NCBI GenBank assembly: GCA_937884605.1
Contig: CALGDM010000018.1
Span: 79,527-143,526, forward strand
From: an uncultured Spiribacter sp.
GTDB taxonomy: Bacteria; Pseudomonadota; Gammaproteobacteria; Nitrococcales; Nitrococcaceae
Length of the DNA stretch: 64,000 nucleotides
Reading direction: 5' to 3'
Below the pieces are notes generated by a model that saw nothing but the letters and a program-made list of their open reading frames with translations, had not been told where the DNA came from and searched no databases. Below are positions 63,347-64,000 of the stretch, piece by piece; the first letter of the stretch is position 1, and every line of letters begins with the position of its first letter. Both the position numbers and the translations under genes were made by a program.

Positions 63347-64000
63347 CTAGTGGTGGAATCCCGAGGCCTCGGCCTCGCCGAGCGGCACCTGAGCTGGATG
63401 CGCCTCCAGGTGGGCGAGGGCGGCTTTCATGTCGGCAATCAGCAGCTCGCAGAGGTCGCGGCTCACGCCGTTACGCACCAGGATACGCTGGATTGCCTGA
63501 TCATCGCAGGCCGGCGGCAGCGTATAAGCCGGCACCTGCCAGCCGCGTGCCCGCAGCCGGTCGGCGAGGTCAAACAGTGTGAACCCCGGGTCCGTCCCGT
63601 CCCTGAGCTTCCATGAAACGGCCGGGATGCCGCGCGATCGGTCGCCGCCGTAGATGATCTCAAAGGGACCCATTGCCGCAATCTCGCCGGCCAGATAGGC
63701 CGCGGTGTCGTAGCAGGCGCCATGGACGCGCTCATAACCCTCGCGGCCAAGGCGGACGAAGTTGTAGTACTGACAGACGATCTGACCGCCGGGGCGGGAG
63801 AAGTTGAGCGCGATATCTTTCATGTCGCCGCCCAGGTAGTTCACCCAGAAAATCATGTTCTCCGGCAGATCGCTCTGCTCGCGCCACAGCACCCAGCCGA
63901 CGCCGAGGGGGGCGAGACCGAACTTATGGCCCGAGGCATTGATCGAGCGCACCCGCGGGAGGGAAAAGTCCCAGACCAGGTCCGGTGCGCAGAAGGGGGC
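63347..64000 (-). CDS. gadB: Glutamate decarboxylase, C-terminal part (cut by the window edge)
   Basis: PLP enzyme that converts glutamate to GABA and consumes a proton. About 217 residues are visible. The PLP lysine is in [53 protein letters not shown] and [19 protein letters not shown] then match GadB closely. The reading frame stays open to the right edge, so the N-terminal half is outside. The C-terminus ends EASGFHH, without the long tail of E. coli GadB. Confidence 0.95.
   Translation of the reverse strand, partial: APFCAPDLVWDFSLPRVRSINASGHKFGLAPLGVGWVLWREQSDLPENMIFWVNYLGGDMKDIALNFSRPGGQIVCQYYNFVRLGREGYERVHGACYDTAAYLAGEIAAMGPFEIIYGGDRSRGIPAVSWKLRDGTDPGFTLFDLADRLRARGWQVPAYTLPPACDDQAIQRILVRNGVSRDLCELLIADMKAALAHLEAHPAQVPLGEAEASGFHH

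Overview
This 64 kb window is a gene-dense piece of a bacterial chromosome with high GC (by eye about 65-68 %). Gene content and order point to a gammaproteobacterium, most likely a halophilic member of the Ectothiorhodospiraceae such as a Spiribacter or Halorhodospira relative. The grounds are conserved blocks typical of the class (purN-purM/DUF2066-hda, lptFG/holC-valS, pcnB-folK-panB-panC, amiC-mutL-miaA-hfq-hflX-hflK-hflC-DUF2065-hisZ-purA), short intergenic spaces, many 4-nt start/stop overlaps and acidic proteins. The genus is an inference. No insertion sequence, prophage, CRISPR array or rRNA operon was seen.

Layout. 1-1716: pyrimidine and arginine synthesis (pyrC partial, argG). 1751-5610: a TroABCD-type metal ABC transporter behind a palindromic operator; one permease carries a C-terminal winged-helix-like extension. 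5586-9138 (minus): nth, a stand-alone soluble RnfB-like ferredoxin, a short metG and a shikimate-kinase-family protein. 9269-16647: mrp/apbC, dcd, DUF3108, purN, purM, DUF2066, hda, DUF2069, wrbA, acyP. 16662-17414: two tandem c-type cytochromes behind an FNR/Anr-like site. 17375-24031: an epimerase-like protein, proS, then ilvN-ilvC-pssA-leuA (branched-chain amino acid synthesis with a lipid gene between). 24055-26697: uracil-DNA glycosylase, rimI, an MFS transporter and DUF2970. 26669-28204 (minus): a sodium:solute symporter under a TPP riboswitch, so probably a thiamine or precursor importer. 28255-34810: DUF945, valS, holC, lptF, lptG.

35.3-40.9 kb looks like an accessory insertion of lower GC next to tRNA-Glu(CTC). 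It holds a DUF3015/DUF4105 envelope pair and a two-component system with a 7TMR-DISM sensor kinase. 41066-46116 is pcnB-folK-panB-panC-pgi. 46113-48919 is a second two-component system with a PepSY protein, divergent from another small secreted protein across a tandem-repeat operator. 48870-63335 is queG, nnr, tsaE, amiC, mutL, miaA, hfq, hflX, hflK, hflC, DUF2065, hisZ, purA and a membrane protein. The right edge cuts a glutamate decarboxylase.

Several patterns go beyond single genes. At least four genes (pyrC, the RDD protein, the PepSY operon, nnr), and perhaps queG, have a -10 box only 6-7 nt before an SD-less ATG, which predicts leaderless mRNAs. Eight of eleven convergent gene pairs overlap at their 3' ends. 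Some usual partners are absent: no ilvB beside ilvN, no pepA before holC, and no rnfACDGE around the RnfB-like gene.
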